Assembly (NCBI RefSeq): GCF_036347055.1
Contig: NZ_CP108882.1
Coordinates: 5,622,501-5,686,500, forward strand
Reading direction: 5' to 3'
From: Streptomyces sp. NBC_00820
GTDB lineage: Bacteria > Actinomycetota > Actinomycetes > Streptomycetales > Streptomycetaceae
Length of the DNA: 64,000 nt
Below the pieces are notes generated by a model. That model was not told where the DNA came from. It made no database searches and worked only from the letters and a program-made list of their open reading frames with translations. Shown piece by piece: positions 8,235-18,639 of this stretch. A program made the position numbers and the translations under genes. How positions within the stretch are numbered: the stretch's first letter is position 1; every line of letters begins with the position of its first letter.

Positions 8235-9986
8235 ATGCGAAGGTCAGCGCTGGCCGCGATCGCGGCCATCGGCACCGCCAGCCTGTTTCTTGCGGGTTGC
8301 AGCAAGGCCGATGACAACAAGAACGAGAACGGCACCAAGTCGGCCGGCGCCAACGCCGCGACCAAGGGCGTCGTCAACGCCTCCGACAAGAAGGGCGGGA
8401 CGCTCACCTACGAGCTGTCCGACGTCCCGGACTCGTTCGACCCCGGTAACACTTACTACGCCTACATGTACAACCTCAGCCGGCTGTACGCCCGCCCGCT
8501 GATGACCTTCCAGCCCGGTGCGGGCGAGAAGGGCAACACCCTCGTCCCGGACCTCGCGGCGAGCAAGGGTGCCCCGAGCGACGGCGGCAAGACCTGGACG
8601 TACAAGCTGCGTGCGGGCCTGAAGTACGAGGACGGCTCGCCGATCACCTCGAAGGACGTCAAGTACGCCGTCGAGCGCTCCAACTTCGCGCGTGACGTGC
8701 TCTCCCTCGGCCCGAACTACTTCCAGCAGTTCATGGCCGGCGGCGACAAGTACAAGGGCCCCTACAAGGACAAGAACGCCAAGGGCCTGTCCTCCATCGA
8801 GACGCCGGACGACACCACCATCGTCTTCCACCTGAAGCAGGCCTTCCAGGAGTTCGACTACCTGGTCGCCGCCCCGCAGACGGCTCCGGTGCCCCAGGCC
8901 AAGGACAAGGGCGTCGACTACGTCAAGAGCATCGTGTCCTCGGGTTCCTACAAGTTCCAGAGCTACGAGGACGGCAAGCAGGCCGTGCTCGTGCGCAACG
9001 AGAACTGGGACGCGAAGACCGACCCGCTGCGCAAGCAGCTGCCGGACAAGATCGTCGTCAAGCTGAAGGTCAACCCGGAGACCATCGACCAGGACGTCCT
9101 CGCCGGCAACGCGATCGACCTGGCCGGTACGGGTGTCCAGGCCTCCACGCAGGCCAAGGTGCTCACCGACGCGAGCCAGAAGGCCAACACGGACAACACC
9201 TACGGTGGCCGCCTGGTCTACATGGCGATCAACACCAAGGTGAAGCCGTTCGACAAGGTCGAGTGCCGCAAGGCCGTCCAGTTCGCGATCGACAAGGTCT
9301 CGGTGCAGACCGCCGAGGGCGGCCCGATCCGCGGTGACGTCGCCTCCACGGTCCTGCCTCCGGACATCCCGGGCTACGAGAAGTCGGACGTCTACGCCTC
9401 CGCCGGCAGCAAGGGCGACACGGCCAAGGCCAAGGAGCAGCTGAAGGCCTGCGGCAAGTCGTCGATCTCGACGAACATCTCGGCCCGCTCGGACCGTCCG
9501 CAGGAGATCGACGCCGCCACGGCGATCATCAACTCGCTGAAGGCCGTCGGCATCACCGCCAGCCTGAAGCAGTACCCGTCCGGCAAGTACTTCACCGACT
9601 ACGCGGGTGTGCCGAAGTTCGCCACGAAGCAGAACATCGGCCTGGAGATGATGCAGTGGGGTGCCGACTGGCCCTCCGGCTACGGCTTCCTGCAGCAGAT
9701 CCTGAACGGCAAGGCGATCAGCCAGTCCGGTAACACCAACCTGTCGCAGTACGACAACAAGGACGTCAACGACCTGCTCGGCAAGGCGATCGGCACCGAG
9801 GACAACGCCGCGCGCAACAGCCTCTACACGCAGATCGACAAGAAGACCATGGACGACGCCGTCCTCGTCCCGCTGACCTACTTCAAGGTCCTGCTGGCCC
9901 GCCCGCAGAGCTACACCAACCTGGTGTCCACCGCGGCGTTCAGCGGTCAGTACGACTACCTCAACATCGGCGTCGCGTCGAAGTAG
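8235..9986 (+). CDS. Oligopeptide-binding lipoprotein (SBP family 5)
   Basis: Extracytoplasmic substrate-binding protein. 583 residues from ATG 8235; GGAGGGGA lies upstream. Signal peptide with twin basic residues, hydrophobic core and lipobox LAGC, lipidated cysteine at residue 22. A short Asn/Lys/Gly-rich linker follows. Family-5 features: GGTLTYELSDVPDSFDPG, then LVPDLAASKGAPSDGGKTWTYKLRAGLKYEDGSPITSKDVKYAVERS. Codon usage is more biased to translationally favoured codons than its neighbours, suggesting abundant expression. The strong stem-loop at 10013-10046 directly after it fits higher expression of this gene than of the downstream permease and ATPases. Confidence 0.96.
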   Translation: MRRSALAAIAAIGTASLFLAGCSKADDNKNENGTKSAGANAATKGVVNASDKKGGTLTYELSDVPDSFDPGNTYYAYMYNLSRLYARPLMTFQPGAGEKGNTLVPDLAASKGAPSDGGKTWTYKLRAGLKYEDGSPITSKDVKYAVERSNFARDVLSLGPNYFQQFMAGGDKYKGPYKDKNAKGLSSIETPDDTTIVFHLKQAFQEFDYLVAAPQTAPVPQAKDKGVDYVKSIVSSGSYKFQSYEDGKQAVLVRNENWDAKTDPLRKQLPDKIVVKLKVNPETIDQDVLAGNAIDLAGTGVQASTQAKVLTDASQKANTDNTYGGRLVYMAINTKVKPFDKVECRKAVQFAIDKVSVQTAEGGPIRGDVASTVLPPDIPGYEKSDVYASAGSKGDTAKAKEQLKACGKSSISTNISARSDRPQEIDAATAIINSLKAVGITASLKQYPSGKYFTDYAGVPKFATKQNIGLEMMQWGADWPSGYGFLQQILNGKAISQSGNTNLSQYDNKDVNDLLGKAIGTEDNAARNSLYTQIDKKTMDDAVLVPLTYFKVLLARPQSYTNLVSTAAFSGQYDYLNIGVASK

Positions 9987-10012
9987 CAGCCCCGGAAGGC
10001 AGGTGAAGGCAT

Positions 10013-10046
10013 TGGTGCCCGCGGGCTTTGCGGCCCGCGGGCACCA
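10013..10046 (+). terminator. Perfect 14-bp stem-loop between binding protein and permease genes
   Basis: TGGTGCCCGCGGGC, loop tttgcg, GCCCGCGGGCACCA. It lies in the 72-nt gap before the GTG of the next permease and has no T-run. Such structures often act as partial terminators or 3' stabilisers that let a binding protein be made in excess of the membrane components. Confidence 0.75.
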
Positions 10047-10058
10047 GCGCCGATCCCC

Positions 10059-11066
10059 GTGATCTCGTACATCCTCCGCCGGACGTTCGCGGCACTCGTG
10101 CTGCTGCTGGTCGTCTCCGCGGTCACCTTCGCCATCTTCTTCCTGCTGCCACGGCTCGTGGGGCAGACAGCGGATCAGCTGGCGCAGCAGTACATCGGCA
10201 AGAGCCCGTCGAAGGCGGACATCGTCGCTGTCAAGCACAACCTCGGTCTGGACCAGCCCGTCTACGTCCAGTACTGGCACTTCATCAAGGGGATCGTGGC
10301 CGGCGCCACCTACGACCTCGGCCCCACCACGGTGCACTGTGACGCACCCTGCTTCGGTTACTCGTTCAAGAACCACCAGGCAGTGTGGCCGGAGCTCGTC
10401 TCCCGTCTTCCGATCACCCTCTCGCTCGCCGTGGGTGCCGCCGTACTGTGGCTGCTCTCGGGCGTGGTGGCCGGCGTCATCTCGGCACTGAGGCCGCGTT
10501 CGTACCTCGACCGGACCTTCATGGGCATCGCGCTCACCGGCGTGTCGCTGCCCATGTTCTTCACGGGCAACCTGGCGCTCCTGCTCTTCCACTTCAAGTG
10601 GCCGATCTTCGGGAACGACTACGTCCCGCTCACCGAGAACCCCTCGCAGTGGGCCAACACCCTGTTCCCGGCCTGGTGTTCACTCGCGCTGCTGTACTCC
10701 GCCATCTACGCGCGGCTCACCCGCTCGGGCATGCTGGAGACGATGAACGAGGACTTCATCCGCACGGCCCGTGCCAAGGGTCTGCGTGAGCGCAACGTCG
10801 TGGTCCGGCACGGACTGCGCGCCGCTCTCACGCCGATCATCACCGTGTTCGGCATGGACATCGGCCTGCTGCTCGGCGGTGCCGTGATCACGGAGTCGGT
10901 GTTCTCGCTGCAGGGCATCGGTCAGTACGCCGTGCAGGGCATCACCGACAACGACCTGCCGAAGATCCTCGGCGTGACGCTGCTCGCCGCCTTCTTCGTC
11001 GTCATCGCAAATCTCCTGGTGGACGTGCTCTACGCCGCCGCCGACCCGCGGGTGAGGCTCTCGTGA
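10059..11066 (+). CDS. Oligopeptide ABC transporter permease (OppB/DppB type)
   Basis: 335 residues from GTG 10059. Starts MISYILRRTFAALVLLLVVSAVTF, the usual first membrane segment of OppB, followed by a periplasmic loop (DLGPTTVHCDAPCFGYS with two cysteines that could form a disulfide), and five more segments. The transport-family loop is EDFIRTARAKGLRERNVVVRHGLR. Translationally coupled to the next ATPase gene by a GTGA overlap (11063-11066). Starts 13 nt after a strong hairpin, which may limit its transcription. Confidence 0.95.
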   Translation: MISYILRRTFAALVLLLVVSAVTFAIFFLLPRLVGQTADQLAQQYIGKSPSKADIVAVKHNLGLDQPVYVQYWHFIKGIVAGATYDLGPTTVHCDAPCFGYSFKNHQAVWPELVSRLPITLSLAVGAAVLWLLSGVVAGVISALRPRSYLDRTFMGIALTGVSLPMFFTGNLALLLFHFKWPIFGNDYVPLTENPSQWANTLFPAWCSLALLYSAIYARLTRSGMLETMNEDFIRTARAKGLRERNVVVRHGLRAALTPIITVFGMDIGLLLGGAVITESVFSLQGIGQYAVQGITDNDLPKILGVTLLAAFFVVIANLLVDVLYAAADPRVRLS

Positions 11067-12153
11067 CCGAACTCTCCAAGTCCGGTGCGGCCGTGGGGGA
11101 GCCCACCTCCGACCGCCGGACGCCCGAAGCCTTCCTCGAGGTCCGCGACCTCAAGGTGCACTTCCCCACCGACGACGGCCTGGTCAAGTCCGTCGACGGG
11201 CTCAGCTTCTCGCTGGAGAAGGGCCGGACCCTCGCCGTCGTCGGCGAGTCCGGCTCCGGCAAGTCGGTCACCTCGCAGGCCATCATGGGCCTGCACCGGC
11301 TCGGCACCCGCGGCAAGAACGTCCAGATGTCCGGCGAGATCTGGCTGGACGGCAAGGAACTGGTCGGCGCCTCCCCGGACGAGGTGCGCAAGCTCCGCGG
11401 CCGCGAGATGGCGATGATCTTCCAGGACCCGCTGTCCGCGATGCACCCGTACTACAAGATCGGCGACCAGATCGTCGAGGCGTACCGGGTCCACCACGAC
11501 GTCAGCAAGAAGGTGGCCCGCACGCGTGCCATCGAGATGCTGGACCGCGTGGGCATCCCGGAGCCGGCCAAGCGCGTCGACGGCTACCCGCACGAGTTCT
11601 CCGGCGGTATGCGCCAGCGCGCCATGATCGCCATGGCGCTGGTGAACAACCCCGAGCTGCTCATCGCGGACGAGCCGACCACCGCGCTCGACGTGACCGT
11701 CCAGGCGCAGATCCTCGACCTGATCCGGGACCTGCAGAAGGAGTTCGGCTCCGCGGTCATGATGATCACCCATGACCTCGGTGTGGTCGCCGAGATCGCG
11801 GACGACGTCCTGGTGATGTACGGCGGCCGGTGCGTGGAGCGTGGCCGCGCCGAAGAGGTCTTCGAGAAGCCGCAGCACCCCTACACCTGGGGTCTGCTCG
11901 GCTCGATGCCCCGGATCGACCGTGAGACCTCCGAACGGCTCATCCCGGTCAAGGGCCAGCCGCCGAGCCTCATCAACATCCCCTCGGGCTGCGCCTTCCA
12001 CCCGCGCTGCCCGTACGCGGACGTCCCCGAGGGCAACGTCAGCCGCACGGTGCGTCCCGAGCTGGAGCTGGTGAGCACCGGGCACTGGTCCGCCTGCCAC
12101 CTCCCGGCCGAGGACCGTGAGCGGATCTGGACCGAAGAGATTGCGCCGAAGCT

Positions 12154-12157
<4 letters not shown>
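11063..12157 (+). CDS. Oligopeptide ABC transporter ATPase (OppD/DppD type)
   Basis: 364 residues. Walker A GESGSGKS at 61-68, Q-loop at about 121, ABC signature SGGMRQR at 180-186, Walker B LLIADE at 199-204 with the following PTTALDV, and the H-switch THDLG. The C-terminal oligopeptide-transporter extension ([20 protein letters not shown]) that contains the family's cysteines is intact. Overlaps the permease stop by four bases and is itself overlapped by the next ATPase start (GTGA at 12154-12157), so translation is coupled through the cassette. Confidence 0.96.
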
Positions 12158-13935
<1,778 letters not shown>

Positions 13936-13954
13936 CCCACGACAAAAGGGAAAA

Positions 13955-13968
13955 GGCATGTACATGCC
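13955..13968. promoter_or_regulatory. 14-bp perfect palindrome
   Basis: GGCATGTACATGCC in the 99-nt gap between the transporter operon and the M1 peptidase gene. It is a candidate operator; no adjacent regulator is evident, and it could also be a short hairpin. Confidence 0.4.
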
Positions 13969-14034
13969 TGAGCGGGAGAGTGCAGAGTCGTCCGTGTCCG
14001 TCTACTGACCGGAACACGCTCGAGGGGACGACTC

Positions 14035-15498
14035 ATGGCACTCTCCCGTTCGGCACGTTCGGCACGTTCGGAAAGTCCGGCACGCTCAGCGCTTTCGACC
14101 CGCCCGTTACGCAGACGTTCGGTACGCGTGGGGGCCGTCGCCACCGCCGCGGCGGCCTCCTTCCTGGTCGTCGCCGCCTCACCCGCACCCGTCGCGGGCG
14201 CACCCGGCATCGGCGACCCCTACTTCCCGCGGCTCGGCAACGGCGGCTTCGACGCCCGCCACTACGACCTGGACATCGCCTACGCCCCCGGCACCGGCCG
14301 CCTGGACGGCCGTACGACGCTCACCGCCCGCGCCACCAGGAACCTCTCCTCCTTCGACCTGGACCTGCAGAAGCTGGAGATCACACGGGTCGAGGTCGAC
14401 GGCAGGAAGGCGAAGTTCACGCGGGACGGCGACGAGATCACCGTCACTCCGCGCGGCACGCTCCGCAAGGGCCACGACTTCACGGTCTCCGTCACCTACG
14501 GCGGCGTACCCGAAGCCCTCAGCGGCCCCATCGTCTTCGGGTCCGACTACGGCTGGATGAAGACCACCGACGGCGTGTTCGTCGCCTGTGAGCCCAACGC
14601 CGCCTCCACCTGGTTCCCGTCCAGCGACCACCCCGCCGACAAGGCCACCTACGACATCCGGATCAAGGCGCCCAAGGGCCTGACCGGTGTCTCCAACGGC
14701 CGGCTCGTGTCGGCGTACGACAAGGGCGGCTCGTCGTACGCCCACTGGCGCGAGAACCGGCCCATGGCCACCTACCTGGCCACCGCCACCATCGGGAAGT
14801 TCGACGTGCGCACCGGCCGCACCCCCGGCGGCATCCCGGTCTACGTCGCCATCGACCCGGTGCTCAAGGACAGCAACGCCGTCGACGTGTACGCCGTCAC
14901 CGCCGCCGCCACCGACTACTGGTCCCAGGTCTTCGGGCCGTACCCGTTCGAGGAGACGGGCGCGATCGTCGACGACATGCCCGAGGCCGGGTTCTCGCTG
15001 GAGGTGCAGAGCAAGCCCGCCTACTCGGCCGTGCGCAGCGAGTCGACCATCGTGCACGAACTGGCCCACCAGTGGTTCGGCGACTCGGTGAGCGTGGCTC
15101 AGTGGAAGGACATCTGGCTCAACGAGGGCTTCGCCACCTACGCCCAGTGGCTGTGGGCGGAGCACCAGGGCACCCGCTCGGCCCACGACTCCTTCCGGGC
15201 CGCGTACGACACCCGCCCCGCCGACTCCGACTTCTGGAAGATCAAGGTCGCCGACCCGCAGCGCGACACGATGTTCGCCTCCGCCGTCTACCAGCGGGGC
15301 GCGATGACCCTCCAGGCGCTCCGGGAGCGGATCGGCGACACCGCGTTCTTCGAGCTGCTGCCGGCCTGGACCCGTCAGCACCGGTACGGCAACGCCGACA
15401 CCGGCGACTTCATCCGGCTCGCTGAGAAGATCAGCGGGCGACAGCTCGACGACCTGTTCGACACCTGGCTGTTCACGACAGGGAAGCCGACCGTCTAG
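14035..15498 (+). CDS. Secreted M1-family zinc metallopeptidase (aminopeptidase-like)
   Basis: 487 residues. An arginine-rich N terminus and hydrophobic stretch (VGAVATAAAASFLVVAASPAPVAGA) make a Sec-type signal peptide, with likely cleavage near residue 56. The aminopeptidase-N style N-terminal domain (FDARHYDLDIAY ... LTARATRNLSSFDLDL) is followed by the zinc motif HELAH at 341-345 and the third ligand E364 in WLNEGFATYAQW, the exact HExxH-X18-E spacing of M1. The exopeptidase GxMEN motif is replaced by PEAGFSLEVQSK, so substrate choice may differ from true aminopeptidase N. Shorter than PepN (about 850 residues) because the C-terminal helical domain is reduced. Lies directly after a peptide-uptake operon, so it might generate peptides for import. 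Confidence 0.92.
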   Translation: MALSRSARSARSESPARSALSTRPLRRRSVRVGAVATAAAASFLVVAASPAPVAGAPGIGDPYFPRLGNGGFDARHYDLDIAYAPGTGRLDGRTTLTARATRNLSSFDLDLQKLEITRVEVDGRKAKFTRDGDEITVTPRGTLRKGHDFTVSVTYGGVPEALSGPIVFGSDYGWMKTTDGVFVACEPNAASTWFPSSDHPADKATYDIRIKAPKGLTGVSNGRLVSAYDKGGSSYAHWRENRPMATYLATATIGKFDVRTGRTPGGIPVYVAIDPVLKDSNAVDVYAVTAAATDYWSQVFGPYPFEETGAIVDDMPEAGFSLEVQSKPAYSAVRSESTIVHELAHQWFGDSVSVAQWKDIWLNEGFATYAQWLWAEHQGTRSAHDSFRAAYDTRPADSDFWKIKVADPQRDTMFASAVYQRGAMTLQALRERIGDTAFFELLPAWTRQHRYGNADTGDFIRLAEKISGRQLDDLFDTWLFTTGKPTV

Positions 15499-15519
15499 GC
15501 CTGGCTTTGTAAGGTCCAC

Positions 15520-15549
15520 GCACCCTGACAGGTGAGAATGTCAGGGTGC
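15520..15549. promoter_or_regulatory. 10-bp perfect inverted repeat covering a start codon
   Basis: GCACCCTGAC, spacer aggtgagaat, GTCAGGGTGC. The right arm contains the GTG start (15546-15548) of the TRIC-family gene, and the spacer contains its AGGTGAG ribosome-binding region. It could be a repressor site or an RNA hairpin that hides the translation start. Confidence 0.6.
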
Positions 15550-16202
15550 AGCTCCAGCAACTCTTCAGTCCCTCCGTCCAGCACACGCTCGATGTCATCG
15601 GCATCTTCGTGTTCGCGATCTCCGGCGCGCTGCTGGCCGTCCGGAAGAACTTCGACCTGTTCGGCATCGCCGTGCTCGCCGAGGTCACCGCGCTGGGCGG
15701 AGGACTGTTCCGGGACCTGATCATCGGGGCCGTACCCCCGGCTGCCTTCACCGACCTCGGGTACTTCGTCACCCCGCTGCTCACCGCGGTCGTGGTCTTC
15801 TTCCTGCACCCGCACGTGGAACGGATCCAGTCGGCGGTCCTCGTCTTCGACGCGGCCGGCCTCGGCCTGTTCTGCGTCACGGGCACGACCAAGGCGTACA
15901 GCTACGGCCTCGGTCTGACCGCGTCGGCGACCCTGGGCCTGGCCACCGCCGTCGGCGGCGGTGTGCTGCGGGACGTGCTGGCCAACGAGGTCCCCTCGCT
16001 GCTGCGCTGGGACCGCGACCTGTACGCGGTCCCGGCGATCGTCGGCGCCACCATGGTGGTGCTGTGCATCCGCTACGACGCGCTGACCCCGTTCACCAGC
16101 GGGGCCGCGGCCCTCACGGCTTTCGTGCTGCGCCTGCTGGCGATGAAGTTCCACTGGCGAGCGCCGCGTGCGTGGAACCGGCGTTCGACAGTGACCGAGT
16201 AG
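15546..16202 (+). CDS. TRIC-type cation channel family protein (YicG/UPF0126)
   Basis: 218 residues, about seven membrane segments. The family's duplicated glycine-rich signatures are both present: ALGGGLFRDLIIG and AVGGGVLRDVLANE, each followed by a proline-containing helix. RKNFDLFGIAVLAEVTALGGG is typical of bacterial TRIC proteins, which form potassium-permeable homotrimers in the inner membrane. Start at GTG 15546 with AGGTGAG upstream. Its 3' end overlaps the convergent esterase gene by 89 nt. The start region lies in a perfect inverted repeat. Confidence 0.9.
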   Translation: MQLQQLFSPSVQHTLDVIGIFVFAISGALLAVRKNFDLFGIAVLAEVTALGGGLFRDLIIGAVPPAAFTDLGYFVTPLLTAVVVFFLHPHVERIQSAVLVFDAAGLGLFCVTGTTKAYSYGLGLTASATLGLATAVGGGVLRDVLANEVPSLLRWDRDLYAVPAIVGATMVVLCIRYDALTPFTSGAAALTAFVLRLLAMKFHWRAPRAWNRRSTVTE

Positions 16203-17490
16203 CGGACCCGACGGCGCCGGCGGTCCCGGCGGACGAGGCAGCCCCCTTGGAGCCCGTCCCGGCGCCCCCCGCGGACGCCGTGGACCCGGCGAGGGAGTGG
16301 TCCTCGCCCTGGGCGTGGTTCTGGCCCATCTGCAGGGTCAGCCAGCGGAACACCGCGGGGACCTGCGGCCGCCACAGCGCCAGGGTGTGGCCGCCCGCGC
16401 TGCGCGGCAGGAACACCACGTGCACGGTCGTCGGCGCCTTGGCGATCGACTCCAGCGCCACGCCGGCCTGGTAGCCGTCGCCGGACTCGCCGGAGACGTA
16501 CAGCGCGATCCGGGGCGGCACGGCCCGCTTCCGCAGGAGCAGGTAGGGATTGTTCGCGGCGCGCAGCGCGGGGGTCTGCGCCGCCAGGGAGTTGCGCTCG
16601 CCGATGGGGTCGTTGTAGCCGGACATGCTCACCGCGGCCCGGAACCGGTCCGGGTGGGCGACGGCCAGCTTGACCGCGCAGTGCGCGCCCGCCGAGTACC
16701 CGGCGGCGGCCCAGCCCTGCGGCGCCGGCTGGGCGCGGAAGTTGTCCGTGACCATCTTCGGTACGTCGACGCTCAGCCAGCTGTCGGCGTTGACCTGGCC
16801 CGGGACGTTGGCGCAGCCGGTGTCGACGCCGGCCAGCAGGTTGGTGCGCGGGGCGACCAGGATGAAGGGCGCCACCTGGCCGCTCCTCATCAGGGGCAGC
16901 AGTTGTTCGTGCGTCCGGAGCGCTCCGAACCAGGCCTTCGCCGAGCCCGGGTAGCCGGGGAGCAGTTCCACCACCGGGAACCTCTTGTGCCGGTAGGCCG
17001 GATCACCGTACTGCGGCGGCAGCCAGACGTAGACCTCGGCGTTCACCCCCGAGACCCGGCCCCTGAGCTGGGTGACGCGCACTCCGCCGGCCGCGCGCAT
17101 CCCGGGCCCGTCGGCCGGCCCGAAGTCCTGCCGGACCCTGGGCAGCCGCTTCAGCGCGATACCGCCCGTGCCGTCCTGGCCCAGGTCGCTCGCCTGCTGG
17201 ACGTGGTTGCCGGTGCCGAGCAGGTCGGCCCAGTTGTCGTACAGGTTGTTCTGGTTGTTGACCAGCACGAAGACCAGCGTGACGGCCGTGCCCTGGGCGA
17301 ACAGCAGCATCAGTACGCGGGCCGCTGCGCGCAGGGGCCTGGGTCCCCGCGGCCGCGACCAGAGCGCGAGCGGCAGTATCAGGGCGACGACGGACAGCAC
17401 GATCGCCGTGTAGAGGAACGGAGTCCCGGTGAGGCTCATGTCCCCATAGAGGGCGATCAGGGGTCCGAGGTTGTGGACGTGTCCGGACAC
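16114..17490 (-). CDS. Membrane-anchored esterase (esterase D / antigen-85-like alpha/beta hydrolase)
   Basis: 458 residues. Two or more N-terminal membrane segments (about 22-45 and 58-78) put the catalytic part outside the membrane. The hydrolase domain has LPPQYGDPAYRHKRFPVVELLPGYPG and the nucleophile elbow GYSAG with S266; the histidine is probably in RSAGGHTLALW. The last 70 residues are Ser/Ala/Gly-rich, probably a flexible tail. GTG 17490 was taken as the start; ATG 17439 is an alternative that removes 17 residues. Its 3' end runs 89 nt into the convergent TRIC gene. Substrate unknown. Confidence 0.87.
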   Translation of the reverse strand: MSGHVHNLGPLIALYGDMSLTGTPFLYTAIVLSVVALILPLALWSRPRGPRPLRAAARVLMLLFAQGTAVTLVFVLVNNQNNLYDNWADLLGTGNHVQQASDLGQDGTGGIALKRLPRVRQDFGPADGPGMRAAGGVRVTQLRGRVSGVNAEVYVWLPPQYGDPAYRHKRFPVVELLPGYPGSAKAWFGALRTHEQLLPLMRSGQVAPFILVAPRTNLLAGVDTGCANVPGQVNADSWLSVDVPKMVTDNFRAQPAPQGWAAAGYSAGAHCAVKLAVAHPDRFRAAVSMSGYNDPIGERNSLAAQTPALRAANNPYLLLRKRAVPPRIALYVSGESGDGYQAGVALESIAKAPTTVHVVFLPRSAGGHTLALWRPQVPAVFRWLTLQMGQNHAQGEDHSLAGSTASAGGAGTGSKGAASSAGTAGAVGSATRSLSNAGSTHAALASGTSSPAGAARKP

Positions 17491-17588
17491 TTACCTAGAA
17501 ATTGCCGGATTCTCACCCTGACGTGCGGCGAGCAGTCGAGAGATTTGAAAAGCTACCGCTTAGTAACACATTGTTGTACCGTTCAGCC

Positions 17589-18449
17589 ATGCCAGAAGCA
17601 GCTTCCGTCTCCGCCGCGCGGGCCCTGATCGGCGACAGCGAGTTCGACCGCGACACCGCGGTCGTCCGGCGCGAGCCCGGCGTCTACGACATCGACCTCT
17701 CGGCCGGCTGGACCATCATCAGCGCCGTCAACGGCGGCTATCTGCTGGCCGTTCTCGGCAGGGCCCTCGCGGACGCCCTCCCGCACCCGGACCCCTTCAC
17801 CATCTCCGCGCACTACCTGACCGCGTCCCGTCCCGGCCCCGCGGTCGTCCGCACGCAGACCGTCCGCGCCGGACGCACCCTCTCCACCGGCCAGGCCTCC
17901 CTCTTTCAGTACGACGACGAGGGCAACGAGGTCGAACGCATCCGCGTCCTCGCCTCCTACGGCGACCTCGCCGCACTCCCCGACGACGTCCGCACGACGG
18001 CCACCCCGCCGCGGATGCCGCCGTTGGAGCAGTGCTTCGGCCCCGAGGACGGGCCCGCGCCGATGGAGGGCAGTTCGGCCATCACCGACCGGCTGATGCT
18101 CAAGCTGGACCCCGCGACCCTCGGCTGGGCGCTCGGCGCGCCTTCGGGCAAGGGCGAGATGCGCGCCTGGTTCGGACTTGCCGACGGCCGCGACGCCGAC
18201 CCGCTGTCGCTGCTGCTCGCGGTGGACGCCCTGCCTCCCACCGCCTTCGAGATCGGCCTCAAGGGCTGGGTCCCGACGGTCGAACTCACCGTCCACGTCC
18301 GGCACCGCCCGGCCCCCGGCCCGCTGCGGGTGTCGATCACCACCCGCAACCTGGCCGGCGGCTTCCTCGAGGAGGACGCCGAGGTCTGGGACAGCCAGGA
18401 CCGCCTGGTCGCCCAGTCCCGGCAGCTCGCCCGGGCCAGGCTCGGCTGA
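17589..18449 (+). CDS. Acyl-CoA thioesterase family protein (TesB-like, double hot-dog)
   Basis: 286-287 residues from ATG 17589. The frame is open to 17502, but the extra residues cover the AT-richer divergent promoter region. N-terminal hot-dog: DRDTAVVRREPGVYDIDLSAGWTIISAVNGGYLLAVLGRAL. C-terminal hot-dog: PLSLLLAVDALPPTAFEIGLKGWVPTVELTVHVR and GGFLEEDAEVWDSQDRLVAQSRQLAR, the usual end of TesB-like proteins. It likely hydrolyses acyl-CoA in the cytoplasm; chain length cannot be inferred. Divergent from the esterase, 98 nt away. Confidence 0.9.
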   Translation: MPEAASVSAARALIGDSEFDRDTAVVRREPGVYDIDLSAGWTIISAVNGGYLLAVLGRALADALPHPDPFTISAHYLTASRPGPAVVRTQTVRAGRTLSTGQASLFQYDDEGNEVERIRVLASYGDLAALPDDVRTTATPPRMPPLEQCFGPEDGPAPMEGSSAITDRLMLKLDPATLGWALGAPSGKGEMRAWFGLADGRDADPLSLLLAVDALPPTAFEIGLKGWVPTVELTVHVRHRPAPGPLRVSITTRNLAGGFLEEDAEVWDSQDRLVAQSRQLARARLG

Positions 18450-18512
18450 GATGTGACCGACGGGTGAGGGCGCGGGTGCGTCAAGGCACTTGAGGCGGAC
18501 CTCCGCGTCCGC

Positions 18513-18570
18513 GCCCGCGCGCCCTCCCTATGCCCGCGCGCCCTCCCCATGCCCGCGTGCCCTCCCGTAT
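18513..18570. repeat. Three 19-20-bp tandem repeats between convergent genes
   Basis: Units 18513-18531, 18532-18550 and 18551-18570 share GCCCGCGYGCCCTCCC plus a TAT/CAT end; partial copies continue to about 18590. They fill the gap between the thioesterase and the convergent TetR gene. No coding or regulatory role is evident. Confidence 0.7.
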
Positions 18571-18639
18571 CCATACGCCCTCCCCGTGCCCGTGGCGGCG
18601 CCGTGCCGCCGGCCGCGTCCGGCGTGGTGGGGGAGCGGG

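Noticed and set aside
8244..10592. 782-codon minus-strand frame opposite the binding protein and permease
   Set aside because: Antisense shadow; plus-strand genes have signal peptide, lipobox and family motifs.
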